From Apostichopus japonicus (lineage: Eukaryota > Echinodermata > Holothuroidea > Aspidochirotida > Stichopodidae): DNA of 64,000 nt. The translations under genes were made by a program, and so were the position numbers. Positions 35,701-45,568 of this stretch are shown piece by piece (the stretch's first letter is position 1; each line of letters starts with the position of its first letter). Location of the stretch: contig NC_092577.1 of the NCBI RefSeq assembly GCF_037975245.1, forward strand, positions 6,169,001 to 6,233,000, read 5' to 3'. The notes beneath the pieces were generated by a model, which worked only from the letters and a program-made list of their open reading frames with translations, was not told the origin of the DNA and did no database searches.

Positions 35701-37618
35701 ATCAAGTTGGTAAACCTTAGTTAGGGCAAGTAAATGGTAGAATATCTTAGGAAGATCTCACACTTGGTTAGCTTTCCATGGATCAAAGAATGCCAATATT
35801 GAAAGTTACAACATTGATTGTGAAAATGACCATACACATGTGTTGCTTAGTGTCTTCCTGTTGTTAGTCAATACAAGTCCTCTCCTTTTAGTCGCCTCTT
35901 ATGCCATGCAGAGAAAAATACATGGCCCTTCTATACCTTAGAGGGATCCATCCTCTCTGAGCTATGAGGATGTTCCATTCTTGGCTGCTATTTATGCCTG
36001 GAAAACCACAACTACACAAACTGCACTGCACAGTATGTATTTATATCGTTACAAAATTACAAATCACATTTACTTACCCATTAATAAGGAGATATCTCTT
36101 TTTCAGGAGACCAACACAGTTGAAGAGGTGGCAGATGAAATTGGATCGCCATCACCCTGCATCGTTGTTTTTGGTAAGTGAGCATTTTTAAGCAAATCAC
36201 CGGAATAATGATCAGGTCTGAGTGTGGTTTACCTTTGAAAAAATGTATCTTAATGTTCCTTTTCATGTTTTCAGAGTCAGATATATGCCAACTGACTACA
36301 AATTTGCCGACTGTCTCATGCCAAAGGCTCCAAACAGTTACTATAAAACTACAACTCTATTGTCCTCGTTAGAGGCCACGGAATAATACAGTGAATATTT
36401 GGCCCAAAGATCCATTCTCAAAATTCGGCGCTTGAGAACCCACTTGTTTTATTGCGAAAATCATGTGGACATCTTTTTTTTTTGGTAGGTCCTACACTGC
36501 TGGCAGGAAGGCATTTCGGGATTGTTGTAGACAAGGTCCCAGTCAACAACCACAAGATCAATGATTTTGCCATTTCCCTGGGGATGCTCTTTGCTAGTTT
36601 CTATGCATTCAACATAGAATATCCTGCAAAGGGTGCAGTGACCATGGAGTTCATTCAACGGTGAGTATTGCAACTGATTGTCAGGTGGAGAGTGGTAGCA
36701 CTTGTTTTTCAGCTTTCTTCTATCTTAGCATTCAGCACCAAAGACATCAGACCTTCTTAGAATGTGGTTTGTGCACATAATGGACCCCCTTGCCCCATGC
36801 TGGTTGAGCTAATCTGTCAACAATTGCCTTTTTGGCCCCAGATGGTTATTCCTTGATGGATGTTGACCAAACTTGGACACAATGTTCATTGACCCTTGGA
36901 CATCTTTGATCTTGTGAAAGTCAAGGTCAAAGGTCATTAAAGGGGCACAATAGGTCATTGTGTGAAAAATTACATAATGCATCTCCTACAAAGAGCATTC
37001 GGTTTCTTTGAGACTGTCATAATGTACATTGGGTGGTGCTCCTTTTAGCTTGTCCGTAAATTTTTAATGCAACGTCATATAATGCCGTTTGAGTTAAAAC
37101 AGTAAAATTTGGTGAAAAGAAGTATAGGCCCCCAAACGGTCATATTTTGATGGATGTTGACCAAACTTGGCCACTGTTCATTGACCCCTGGGACATCTTT
37201 GACCTTGTGAAGGTCAAAGGTCATTAAAGGGGCACAATAGGCTCCAAAATGCATCTTCTCCTACAAATAGCATTTGATTTTCTTGAAACTTTGTCATAAT
37301 GTCCCTTAGGTGGTGCTCCTTTCAGCTTGTTCGTTGATTTTGAATGGAACATCATATAATGCTGTTAAATTGAAATCGCAAATCAGCTGCTGGAAATAAC
37401 TTTGGTGCACAGCCTACCCCCCCCCCCCTCCAACTCTTGCAAAAGTCATCAGTCATTTGATTACATTGTAATGCATGCTTTCCTGTTCATCCCACAGGTG
37501 CTTTGTTGGACTTAATCCGAACACCTCTGCTAAAAGTAAGCTGAAGTCTGCAGTGCATCCGAAGGTGGTCACTCTGTTGGGGCAGATGAAAGACTTCGAA
37601 AGCGAGTGGGACCTGTAG
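29778..37618 (+). CDS. SAM-domain protein of the CACTA element, five exons, 537 aa
   Basis: My gene model joins 29778-30009, 33624-34645, 36107-36173, 36489-36660 and 37498-37618. All introns are GT-AG and all junction phases agree (1, 0, 1, 2), giving 537 codons and a TAG stop. An alternative first donor at 30003/30004 also keeps phase. Residues about 15-75 form a SAM-like helical domain (L-P-L-A-L-A-N-G-V-L-D-Q-L...LKPIQRRRLIDAW). A basic stretch near 140-152 (KKKKRPAPRERR) could be a nuclear signal. The middle has YGCINWQPGGFPEGET, and exons 3-5 encode CIVVFG, FGIVVDKVPV, ASFYAFNIEYP and MEFIQRCFVGLNPN. That C-terminal block matches, from memory, many uncharacterised SAM proteins of fish and invertebrates. 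Its place inside intact transposon ends suggests an accessory protein like plant TNPA; that role is inference. A candidate poly(A) signal AATAAA lies at 37949. Confidence 0.85.
31196..31512. repeat. compound direct and inverted repeat in SAM-gene intron 1
   Basis: Two direct copies of 'aaaatgaatttcaaccag' plus 'gtgtgtacagtacatacact' (about 31198-31270 and 31366-31437). Between and beyond them, arms at about 31264-31346 and 31428-31508 are inverted: 'gtatatgtacggagtgcca' faces 'tggcactccgtacatatac', and 'gtttaaacctaacactaata' faces 'tattagtgttaggtttaaac'. This could fold as a stem of about 80 bp. It makes spurious open frames on the minus strand. Confidence 0.85.
32685..32760. mobile_element. 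fragment of the CATAGGCGTACGG element family
   Basis: It reads 'cataggtgtacgggaccc' followed by a G-run and 'ccggaatttgttttgcccc', closely resembling the left end of the 11580-13200 element. No right terminus is visible, so it is treated as a truncated copy within the CACTA element. Confidence 0.6.
32884..33510. repeat. dispersed 'AGCTCAAACCAGC...AAGGTCAAAGGTCA' repeat, copy 1
   Basis: It starts with 'agctcaaaccagctatgctg' and 'gttgagctattgtgatggga', then has blocks on the pattern 'gatgttgacc-aacttgg-acaatgttcattgac' and 'gtcaaggtcaaaggtca' repeated about 300 bp apart. The same order of blocks is found at 36810-37390 in another intron of the same gene. Similar sequence is, from memory, widespread in marine invertebrates. 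No coding capacity. Confidence 0.75.
35064..35166. repeat. 'cctggaaaagtcatggaattt' short tandem repeat, three copies
   Basis: The motif 'ctggaaaagtcatggaattt' and a variant with 'aaaatcatgg' occur three times about 45-50 bp apart within SAM-gene intron 2, separated by 'aagatgcttta' or 'aaatgcttcaaa' spacers. Confidence 0.85.
36808..37400. repeat. dispersed 'AAGGTCAAAGGTCA' repeat, copy 2
   Basis: In intron 4 of the SAM gene. 'catgctggttgagctaatctg' is followed by two rounds of 'gatgttgaccaaacttgg' and 'gtcaaaggtcattaaagggg' (about 36870-36960 and 37150-37240), each leading to 'aggtggtgctcctttt'. This is the same family as 32884-33510. A further short copy of the last block lies near 39925-39960. 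Confidence 0.75.
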
Positions 37619-40260
37619 GACAGGTTGACGTGTTGGTCCTTAGTACGGTTGTACAGTTTTTCTGCAAAAGCTACTTAAGTAGGCGGTGGAATAGTAGTAC
37701 GTATGTGACAAAATTATTAACGACATGACAGAGGTTCTGTGCCAGTTGCAGAATGACAAACTTGATTGAACTGCTGTTTACTCGATGTGTCTCAAAGAGA
37801 TTTCACTTAGAACATTTAGGTAACTAATCTAAGTCTGTTTCATTGCCTTACTTTTTTGTTACTGTACCGGACACTCAATAGGTCTGTCTGGTTAGGTGTT
37901 ATGTTTTTTTACATGTCTCATATGATCATTGTTGACAACTTGCCATCGAATAAAAATTTGTAAGCCATCGGCAAAACCATTTTCTGTACAAATTGTATGG
38001 CAATGTGACCCTTTCTTTCTTTGAAGAAAAGTTTATAGTGTTCATAGGTGGCAATATGATTCTTACTGTATTGGGTGAAATGGATGTCTGTGATTGCCTG
38101 TCATTGGGTTTCCTATCTTTTGTGCCATAGGTGCCAAAGTTTGTTCCCTGCAACCATGTCTCAGTAGTAGATTCCTTTTCCAATAGTTTGATCTAGAACA
38201 TCTGTCTTCACCTTGAGGCTGGAGTTTAATCCGCATGGGGCATTGTAAATTTGTCTATCTGGAGAAATCCCTGTTTGGATCACAACAAAGACTCTAAGAA
38301 TGGGGGCTGCTACCATTAATATTGGTCAGTTTGTACATGTTGCTTAGCATAAATAATGGGCATCATTTGCTAAACCAGACTGTTACAAATTTATATAGGC
38401 ATAAAACCATGTCTAAATGCTAACTCTGGCCTGTTGCTTACTAACCATCCATCCTATTTTAAAGGGCTGTGGTGTTTTTTTCTGAGATGAACATAAAATA
38501 GCCTAGAATCGTTTTACACATGTATGTAAAGCAATGAATTGATTCACTCAAACAATGTGCAGTAGCAAGCGATCATATCAATGGCTTGAAGCACTTTAAA
38601 TTGTGTCAGAGAGACTTGTGCTTTGCAATGGTGGCATGGTGCCCTATTTCCCCTCTTCAACCTCCCAAAAGAAATCATGGTAGTTCCTATTACCTCATTT
38701 CTGTGCTGGTTTTGGTGCTGCTCATATTTATGTTATGAAAAATGTTTCCTGGAAGTTAACAGCAGGTGTCTAAGGTCTTGTGTGACTGCACCTGCAGCCT
38801 TGGGTAGACCCCCCCACCCCCAGTTTCCTCTGAAGAAACTGGAATCTGGGTTATAAACTGGTTGCTGTCAGGGAAATCCTAATACGACATTGAGAAAACG
38901 ACTTTGAAGCAATGCCAATTTTCTTTCTATGGATTTTCTTTGAGTCAGGTGATGTTCACATTTTTTAAAGGAGATTTACTGACCTGATAAATTTAAAAGT
39001 TTTCAGTTATTTGTTTATGCCAGATACTTAATAAAGAAGTTCAGTAAACTGGGTGGTATTTTAAAAACTTTAGCTTTTGATGTTAATTTTTTATTTGTTA
39101 TGTGACAGTTTAATCTTTGAAAAGGTCTTTAAAAGCTCCATTACACTTCTTAAATGCAATTTGTTGTTCAAATTGCAATATTTTTCATAGAAAGCCTAAA
39201 ATTTTACTCAGCTTTGTCGCCGATATCTCTTTGGAATTGAGATAGATAGTTCAAACAGTAGTTTGGCTATTTCAACAAGTTGTTATGGTCATAACTCTCG
39301 TTCTCTTCTACGGAAGAAGTTGGACACTACTAGTGCATGGTAATGGATGATTAAATATTCGCAGCAGTGTCTGATGTCCACTGTTCATGTTTTTGATTCC
39401 TTGATTTCAGTTTGAGGTATCTATAAAGTCCATGATGGATGGAAGAAGGTTGTACAACAGAGATTAAAGTTCGGAAACCTTGCTAACATGATAAGTCTAG
39501 AATGATCTGTCTGATCAAGCGTAAATTATTAAGCGTGTAGCTTTTTTTATGGGAAGAAGAGAAACCTATTGTTTCTGGGGTAATTTTTTGACCAAAAATG
39601 GGGTTTTATTTTTTTTTTTTAAACAACCAAATTTTAGCTTCTACCATGCTAACTTTTCCAGGTCTGGACAGATGAGGACATACTTGGTATGTAATTTTCC
39701 TGTGATGAGCACTTCACCCCTGTTGTTTTGGGGTTAGGTTAAACGTTATCTAGTCAACAGTCATGAAAACTTGTAAACGGAAGTCCAGAATGCTTGGTAC
39801 AATCAAGTTAAAATTGATTGTATAGCTTGCTTATGGAAGAATATGCACATTAATGTTGTTGGTGTGGACTGACATTTTCAGTTAAAAGGGAAAATAGTGA
39901 CATACTTCTTCATGAGTAGAACATGAACATGAATGTCAAAGGTCATCTGAGGTCAACAAAGATAAATGTAGTCAAGGAATCACTAAGCCTTTAGCTCCCT
40001 GGTTTAACTAATTGTTGTTAACAGATCTATGAGCTCCCATTTAATCATCCCTGTAACATGTAAGCCATGAAACTATGAACAGCTCATGTGACTGGAGTAA
40101 GAAGCAAAAAGTACAAAATGATCATTTTTTCATTTTTTCACATTTGCGTCGTTTTGAGTGTTAGAGGAATAAAACTTGAACTGTCATGTATATTTTTGTT
40201 TTTGTTCTCTCTTTGTAAGGTTACAGAAGTTTACAGTAACCATACTCAAAATATTTGCAC
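37619..40260. other. CACTA 3' non-coding region
   Basis: From the SAM-gene stop to the subterminal repeats. It holds the likely 3' UTR (AATAAA at 37949) and AT-rich sequence; a short 'gtcaaaggtcatctgaggtcaa' block lies near 39937. Small frames here have no motif. Confidence 0.5.
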
Positions 40261-41374
40261 CTGACGGTTAAAAGCTAAAATGGTTTTTTAAATTTACTGT
40301 GAGAATCTGTGAAATAAATACACCTGGCACGATGGAAACAATCTTTAAAATATTGACACGTGGTAATACCTGTAGAAAGGTTGAAGTGTCTTTTAAATTT
40401 ACAGTGTAAAATCTTTAATATATTTAAAATCTTTAAGCTACAGCTGTAGTAGTAAAAAAGCTGAAATGGTTTGTAACTTTACAGAAACAGTCATGAAAAT
40501 AATGACACCTGTCAATAAAATACTGAATTGTCTTGTAAATTTACAGTGACAAGTCTTCAGTATATGTCAAATTATGGCACCTGACAGTAAAGAGCTGTAA
40601 TGGTATGTAAATTTACTGTGAAAATCTTTAAAATGAAAACACCTTGCAGTAACAAAGCTGAATTGTCATGTAAATTTACAGTGACAAATCTTCAATATAC
40701 TTTTAAAAGACTTGCACCTGACAGTAAAAAAGCTGAAATGGTTTGTAAATTTACTGTGAAAATCTTTAAAAGGAAAGTAACTGACAGTAAAAAAGCTGAA
40801 ATGGTTTATAAATTTACAGAAACATTCTTGAAAATAATAACATCTGGTAATAAAAAAGATGAAGCATCTTGTAAATTTACAGTGAAAAATCTTTAAAATA
40901 ATAACACCTGACCGTAAACAAATAAAAGTGGTTTGTAAATTAACATTCACAATCTTTAATTTATGCATGAGATCCTGTAGAATAACACCAACGAAATGTT
41001 TTGAAATACAGAGTAAAGTTATTTTACATTTCAAATCCGCAATTCTATGTAAATTATTAGTAAAAAAAACAGTAGGTACCTGTTGAATATCACTACCTGA
41101 CAGTAAATAAACGTAAAAAGTGTGTAAATTAACGTTAACAATTTACAGAATTACTGTAATTTTACAACTCCAAACAGTTTGTGCAAAAAACAGAAAGGGC
41201 TGTAAAATTATTTTACAGTAACTTTCTGTAATTTGAAAAACAAAATGGATTGTAAAATAAACAGTCTTGAAATGTAAAATTATTAAAACAGATGTTCTGT
41301 TAAATTACAGGATTTGTTTGGAAACTGCGTTACCAAAAAAAAAAAGTAATTTAACAGAATTTTTTTTAACAGTG
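40261..41374. repeat. CACTA right subterminal repeats and terminus
   Basis: About eleven units of 60-75 bp fill 40261-40960. A typical unit is 'ctgacagtaaaaaagctgaa' + 'atggtttgtaaatttacagt' + 'gaaaatctttaaaataataacac'. The core TGTAAATTTACA is palindromic. Looser CTGTAAAATTA words continue to the terminus TTTTTAACAGTG at 41374. The left end lacks the 60-bp array, so the two subterminal regions are asymmetric, as in plant En/Spm. Open frames at 40600-41034 are products of the array. Confidence 0.92.
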
Positions 41375-41376
41375 TA

Positions 41377-43030
41377 GATCTGCCCTTTTATATATAATCC
41401 TACTGGGACCAAACATTTATGTCAGTCCTGTACATATACATTAATCTAAATAAATAATAGAACATAATCAATAGGGATCCCTCAAATCCCATTACAACTG
41501 AAACTATTAGAACCGAGTAACATTTACTAACTGTTGTATCGATGCGTTCAGTGACGTCAGACGTAAAGGTTCTAGAGATGAAAAGTAAACATCGATATTT
41601 TCACCAATTAAACATGTTTTTACTGAGACGGGGTGGAAGAGAGACACTGGAAGAACGATATATTAATTTCGCTTTATATGTTTTTATCTGTCTGAATATT
41701 CTCTATTTTAAAAATGAGAATGTTCATTGATTCACAAGGCAATTACTTCTACAAGGAGGACACATGGGAGGGCTACACACAGAGAAAGAAGGACAACAAT
41801 AATTAGGATATAGGACGAAGGCGCTTGAGTACGAGCGTGGAAGGGAGACTTCATTTATTGTTGTTTAATGCCCCCCCCCCACCATTTCTTTCTTTTTATT
41901 TGTACCATACCTCGTCACAAGGGTTTCTGACGTTTACGTTGTATTGTACGATATACACATCCTGGACAAATACCTCCTTGTCATTGGACAAATGGAAATT
42001 TATCTTTAAATATAATTATCGTTACTTCAGTATGGGGACCTAGCTCCTCCCCCCCCCCCCATCTCTAAGGAAGTTGTTTTTAACCTTTGATATAATACTT
42101 ACAAATAAGTATGCTAAAAAGAGTGTGCTATTACGATAATTAAGCAATGCATATATTTTTATGACCGATTATCTTTAATTGGGTTCAAGTTTACTGAATT
42201 AGAATAATGTCTAAAGTGCGACGTGTGATATAACATGAATTAACACTTCATTAATGCGCACACATTTATCTAAACATTTATGGTTGTATAAGGTTTCGTT
42301 TCATGTTAAGTGAATAATATAATACAACAACGGACATGGCTGCTTTAGGAACACTTGAATGTGGTTCCATATTAGATGAAAGGGTGTTGAAAGAGAGGAG
42401 TAGGGACAGTTTATAGTAAAATATGAAAAGCAGTTTTACAGCCGCAACAGAAAGTTGAACAAAATAGAAATCTTAGGATGATGAAATGGTGATGAAACTT
42501 CGTAATATCGTTACAGGGGGTTATAACGTAAACTGTGAGTCTGACAGGAAGTGGGCATTTTATGTCAATTTTTATATATTAAAGTTAGAAAATCACCAAG
42601 ACTAGTTTGAAGTCTATATAGCTTTTCATAGCTTTTCGTAACATTCCATCCATGTAACCCAACATGTCTTAGTCCATAGCAACTGCAATATAATACCTAT
42701 AACAATATACTATATGACTATGTGTTGTATGTTATATCAGGTAGTCGTATCTGTAAATCAGCTGAGTCTGTATTTAAGACAAATCCCTCGTCAAAGCTGA
42801 CGTTTCAGTTGTACCATTGCTTATACTATTTTAGTCGCGAGGGATAATGCGATCATCAATAACGGTGTATCAAAAAGATAAAATCAGATTAAAAATTCCA
42901 AAAATTATAATCTGCAACATTTACAGCTCTTCCGTTAACTAATTATACCTTTAAGCGTTTAATTGGACAATTCTTATTGTATTGAGAAGACATTAACTAT
43001 TCATATAACACCAACTATCCTGCACCTAAG
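41377..43030. other. host intron right of the CACTA insertion
   Basis: AT-rich sequence with short C-runs (near 41871 and 42050). A possible 40-bp minus-strand exon near 41533-41572 has a good acceptor but a poor donor and the wrong phase, so I do not call it. No other gene evidence. Confidence 0.4.
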
Positions 43031-43076
43031 CAGGTGCGTATCCAGGGGGGGGCGTTGGGGGCGCGCGCCCCAGGGT

Positions 43077-43216
43077 AAGAAAAAGAGGAGAGAAAAAAAG
43101 AGAAGAAAAAGGAAAAAAGAGGGGGAAAAAGAGGAGGAGGAGAGGAAGGAAGGGAAAAGAAAAAGAAGAAAGAGAGAAAAAGGAGAAAAGGAGGGAGAAG
43201 AAGAAAACGCCAAGAC
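43077..43216. repeat. long purine-only tract (GA-rich)
   Basis: About 140 bases of almost pure A/G on the plus strand ('aagaggaggaggagaggaag' style). It produces K/E/R-rich and F/S/L-rich frames that are not genes. Such tracts can adopt triplex (H-DNA) structure. Confidence 0.9.
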
Positions 43217-44165
43217 AACGGGAAGAGAAAGAGGAACAGTGACATCATTACAGCGCTGATCCCTATATACACAGGGTAGCCAATGACGGATCAAGGATTT
43301 CGGAAGGAGCGTGTGCCTCACCCTACCCCTCCATTTTTGACGTTTCCATTTTCCCTCTCTCACTAATGATCTATATATATACTATATATGGTCTATCATA
43401 ACGCGTGTATGTGTATATACGCCTTAAACAATTGAAGAATTGTGCTATGAAACCAACTGTGGCTGGTCTCGAACTCGACCGTGTCGTCGGGAACATGACG
43501 CATTTCGGGAAGGGGGCGACCGCCCCCCCCCCCTTCGGCATGTTTCTTTATGATATCGCTAGTAATTTCAAACTAGAAAATGCTTAGATGCAACTTACAA
43601 GGCCTAGGAAGTGTCATTTCCAGCGATCTGGGAGGCATTTTCGGCAAAAATTTGCTTGTACGCTTCGCGCCAACAAATGGTCTTGGGTAGTGCCATTTCC
43701 AGCGATCTTGGAGGCATTTTCGGGCAAAATTTTGTTGTACGCTTCGCTCCAACTCATGGTGGAGCTACGCTTAGATAATTTGCCTACAGGATTCGCTCCT
43801 CCCTTGGCAAATTATTCGCTACGCGCCTGTTCGAATTTCTAAAGCAAACAGCAGATATCACATCATATCAGTGAGCATGAAAATGGCGTTCCAGGATGAA
43901 CAGCCTCAAAACTGCCCGACTTGCCCGAAAAAATAACCGAAAATTTTTGCGCGTTCAACGTGTTAATGTCAATATAATATAAGCAAGCATCGGTTATTAC
44001 ATCGCATGTCATCATGTATCGTACGGTCCGTTAAAATTGCCCAGTATACCGTGGGATGCTAATGTAAACAACGACATGTCTCATGAAGATGTATAAAAAG
44101 CATGGAGGTCCAATTATGTCAAAACTCTCTTTTACATTAGTAATGGCGAATTAAGGGATGCACCC

Positions 44166-44568
44166 CCGCCTCGCAGTGGCGGAGCGTCCATACGGTCATG
44201 GGGCGGATCCCCCCCCCCCCCTGACGGACTCAAATGGACTGCTGGCGCCTTTTTCAGCTCTTTACCACTTTTTACTTATTCGCGATTATTGACTTTTTTA
44301 TTGCGCTCTCATCTAGTTATTGACATTTTTCACATTTTGTTGGTGTAATTTGGCGATGACACCTTATTCTTCGTTTATCTGAAAATTAGCCAGGCCCTGA
44401 AAGGGTCATTTCCGGTGATCTAGGGAATATCTTTACTCTACTCAAAAATTGTCTGTACGCTACGCGCCAACCAGTGGTGGCGCTCCGCTTAGATAGTGTC
44501 GAAAGCGCCCTTTCAGACCATTCTCGCCCCTCCTGACCAATACCCCTAGCTCCGCCACTGCCGCCGCG
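44166..44568. mobile_element. 387-bp MITE, second copy of the 6115-6514 family, inverted
   Basis: The body is 44174-44560, starting CAGTGGCGGAGCGTCC and ending CTAGCTCCGCCACTG. The internal sequence is the reverse complement of the 6115-6514 copy ('gacggactcaaatggactgc', 'aaagggtcatttccggtgat'). The flanks CCGCCTCG and CCGCCGCG agree at 7 of 8 positions. It is nested in the 43031-45257 element. Confidence 0.88.
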
Positions 44569-45568
44569 CCTCCTACGCCTATGTGTGTAGTGTTCGGTTT
44601 CGGAAATATCTGCTATTTTTTTTTCATTTCCTTCAAACAAGTTTTATAATAGCCGTTATAAGAGGTTGCAATATTTGTACACCAATAAATTAACTGTGTT
44701 TGAATTTTCGAAAATTTCTGACCAACATTCTGCATCACACTTCCCTCTACTCGTGCAATTTTGACCGGTCTGTTAGGGGTTGAAGGAAATTTTTATATAT
44801 TGGTTGTCCATAGATGAAATTTTGTACAACATTATGGGTATGTTTTGAAGTGAGTTTATTCACGAGAAATGTGAATTTTCAAATTCTCAACAAATACGGG
44901 GCTTAAAACCTTGAAAAGTGGGGCTGACGGGTATTGTGGGCAGCGACGTAGAATCACCTACAAAAGCAAAGACCCACAGGAGATGTGATCAGGTCGAACA
45001 TGATGTGTGCCGGGTTGACAATCTTCAAAAAGGTTATGGATGGAAAAAAAAAAACTATTAGGAAATACTTGCTTCTCAGGCAAAAAGTGTACATCTGGTT
45101 GGTCATTTCAAGCCCGAGAAGTGCCGTTTCCGGTGATCTGGGGGGTATCAAAATAAGAAATTTTCTTGTACGCTGCGCGCCAACCGATGGTGGCGCTCCG
45201 CTTAGATAGTAATTCGCGCCCCCCCCCCCGGGTTTGAAAATCCTGGATACGCGCCTGCTAAGGGTATTTTATATAAAGCCAATAGAACTGTTCACAATCC
45301 TAATATCTTGCCGAAAAATGGAATAAAGCCATTCAGAAATAATTCCTTTGCTTTGCTGTAAAGTTTATTCAAACAGAGTGACTTTAACCCTTTTCTTTAT
45401 TTATAGTAACATCGGTTTTCAAGTATTTATTAAACTTTTACCTTTCTTTTTTACGGTCATATTGATGTTCATATTGTTGTATTTCGTAGTCTTTGGTTCT
45501 CATCTATCTATACTAGTGATAACGGTAACGAAATTAAACATATATCTTGCGTTTGAAATAGATTCGAG

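Larger units (their letters stand above)
21618..41376 (+). mobile_element. complete autonomous-looking CACTA (EnSpm) transposon, 19,755 bp
   Basis: The body runs 21620-41374. The left end reads CACTGTTAAAAA and the right end TTTTTAACAGTG, an exact 12-bp inverted repeat with weaker similarity inward. TA flanks both sides (21618-21619, 41375-41376). CACTR-type termini, a 2-3-bp target duplication, repeat-rich subterminal regions and a TNP2-like transposase are the defining marks of the CACTA superfamily, and all are present. Two genes point the same way: transposase (24851-27622) and a SAM-domain protein (29778-37618). The transposase frame and all exons are open, so the copy may be recent. Smaller repeats have inserted into it (22827-23095 and probably 32691). 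It sits in an intron of the minus-strand host gene, in antisense orientation to it. Confidence 0.93.
43026..45262. mobile_element. 2.2-kb composite TIR element
   Basis: The left end CAGGTGCGTATCCAGG (43031) faces CCTGGATACGCGCCTG (ending 45257), an inverted repeat with one mismatch. CTAAG flanks both sides, a possible 5-bp duplication. Inside are a purine-only tract (about 43077-43215), several minus-oriented 'GCGGAGCGCC' modules (43600-43790, 45105-45210) and the nested MITE at 44174-44560. There is no transposase. It may be several elements stacked together rather than one unit. Confidence 0.55.

Noticed and set aside
41533-41572. 40-bp minus-strand exon between acceptor ttacttttcatctctag and gttagt
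   Set aside because: Weak donor, and the phase does not fit between neighbouring host exons.
43001-43363. Frames rich in K/E/R (plus) or F/S/L (minus)
   Set aside because: Consequence of the purine-only tract inside a transposon.
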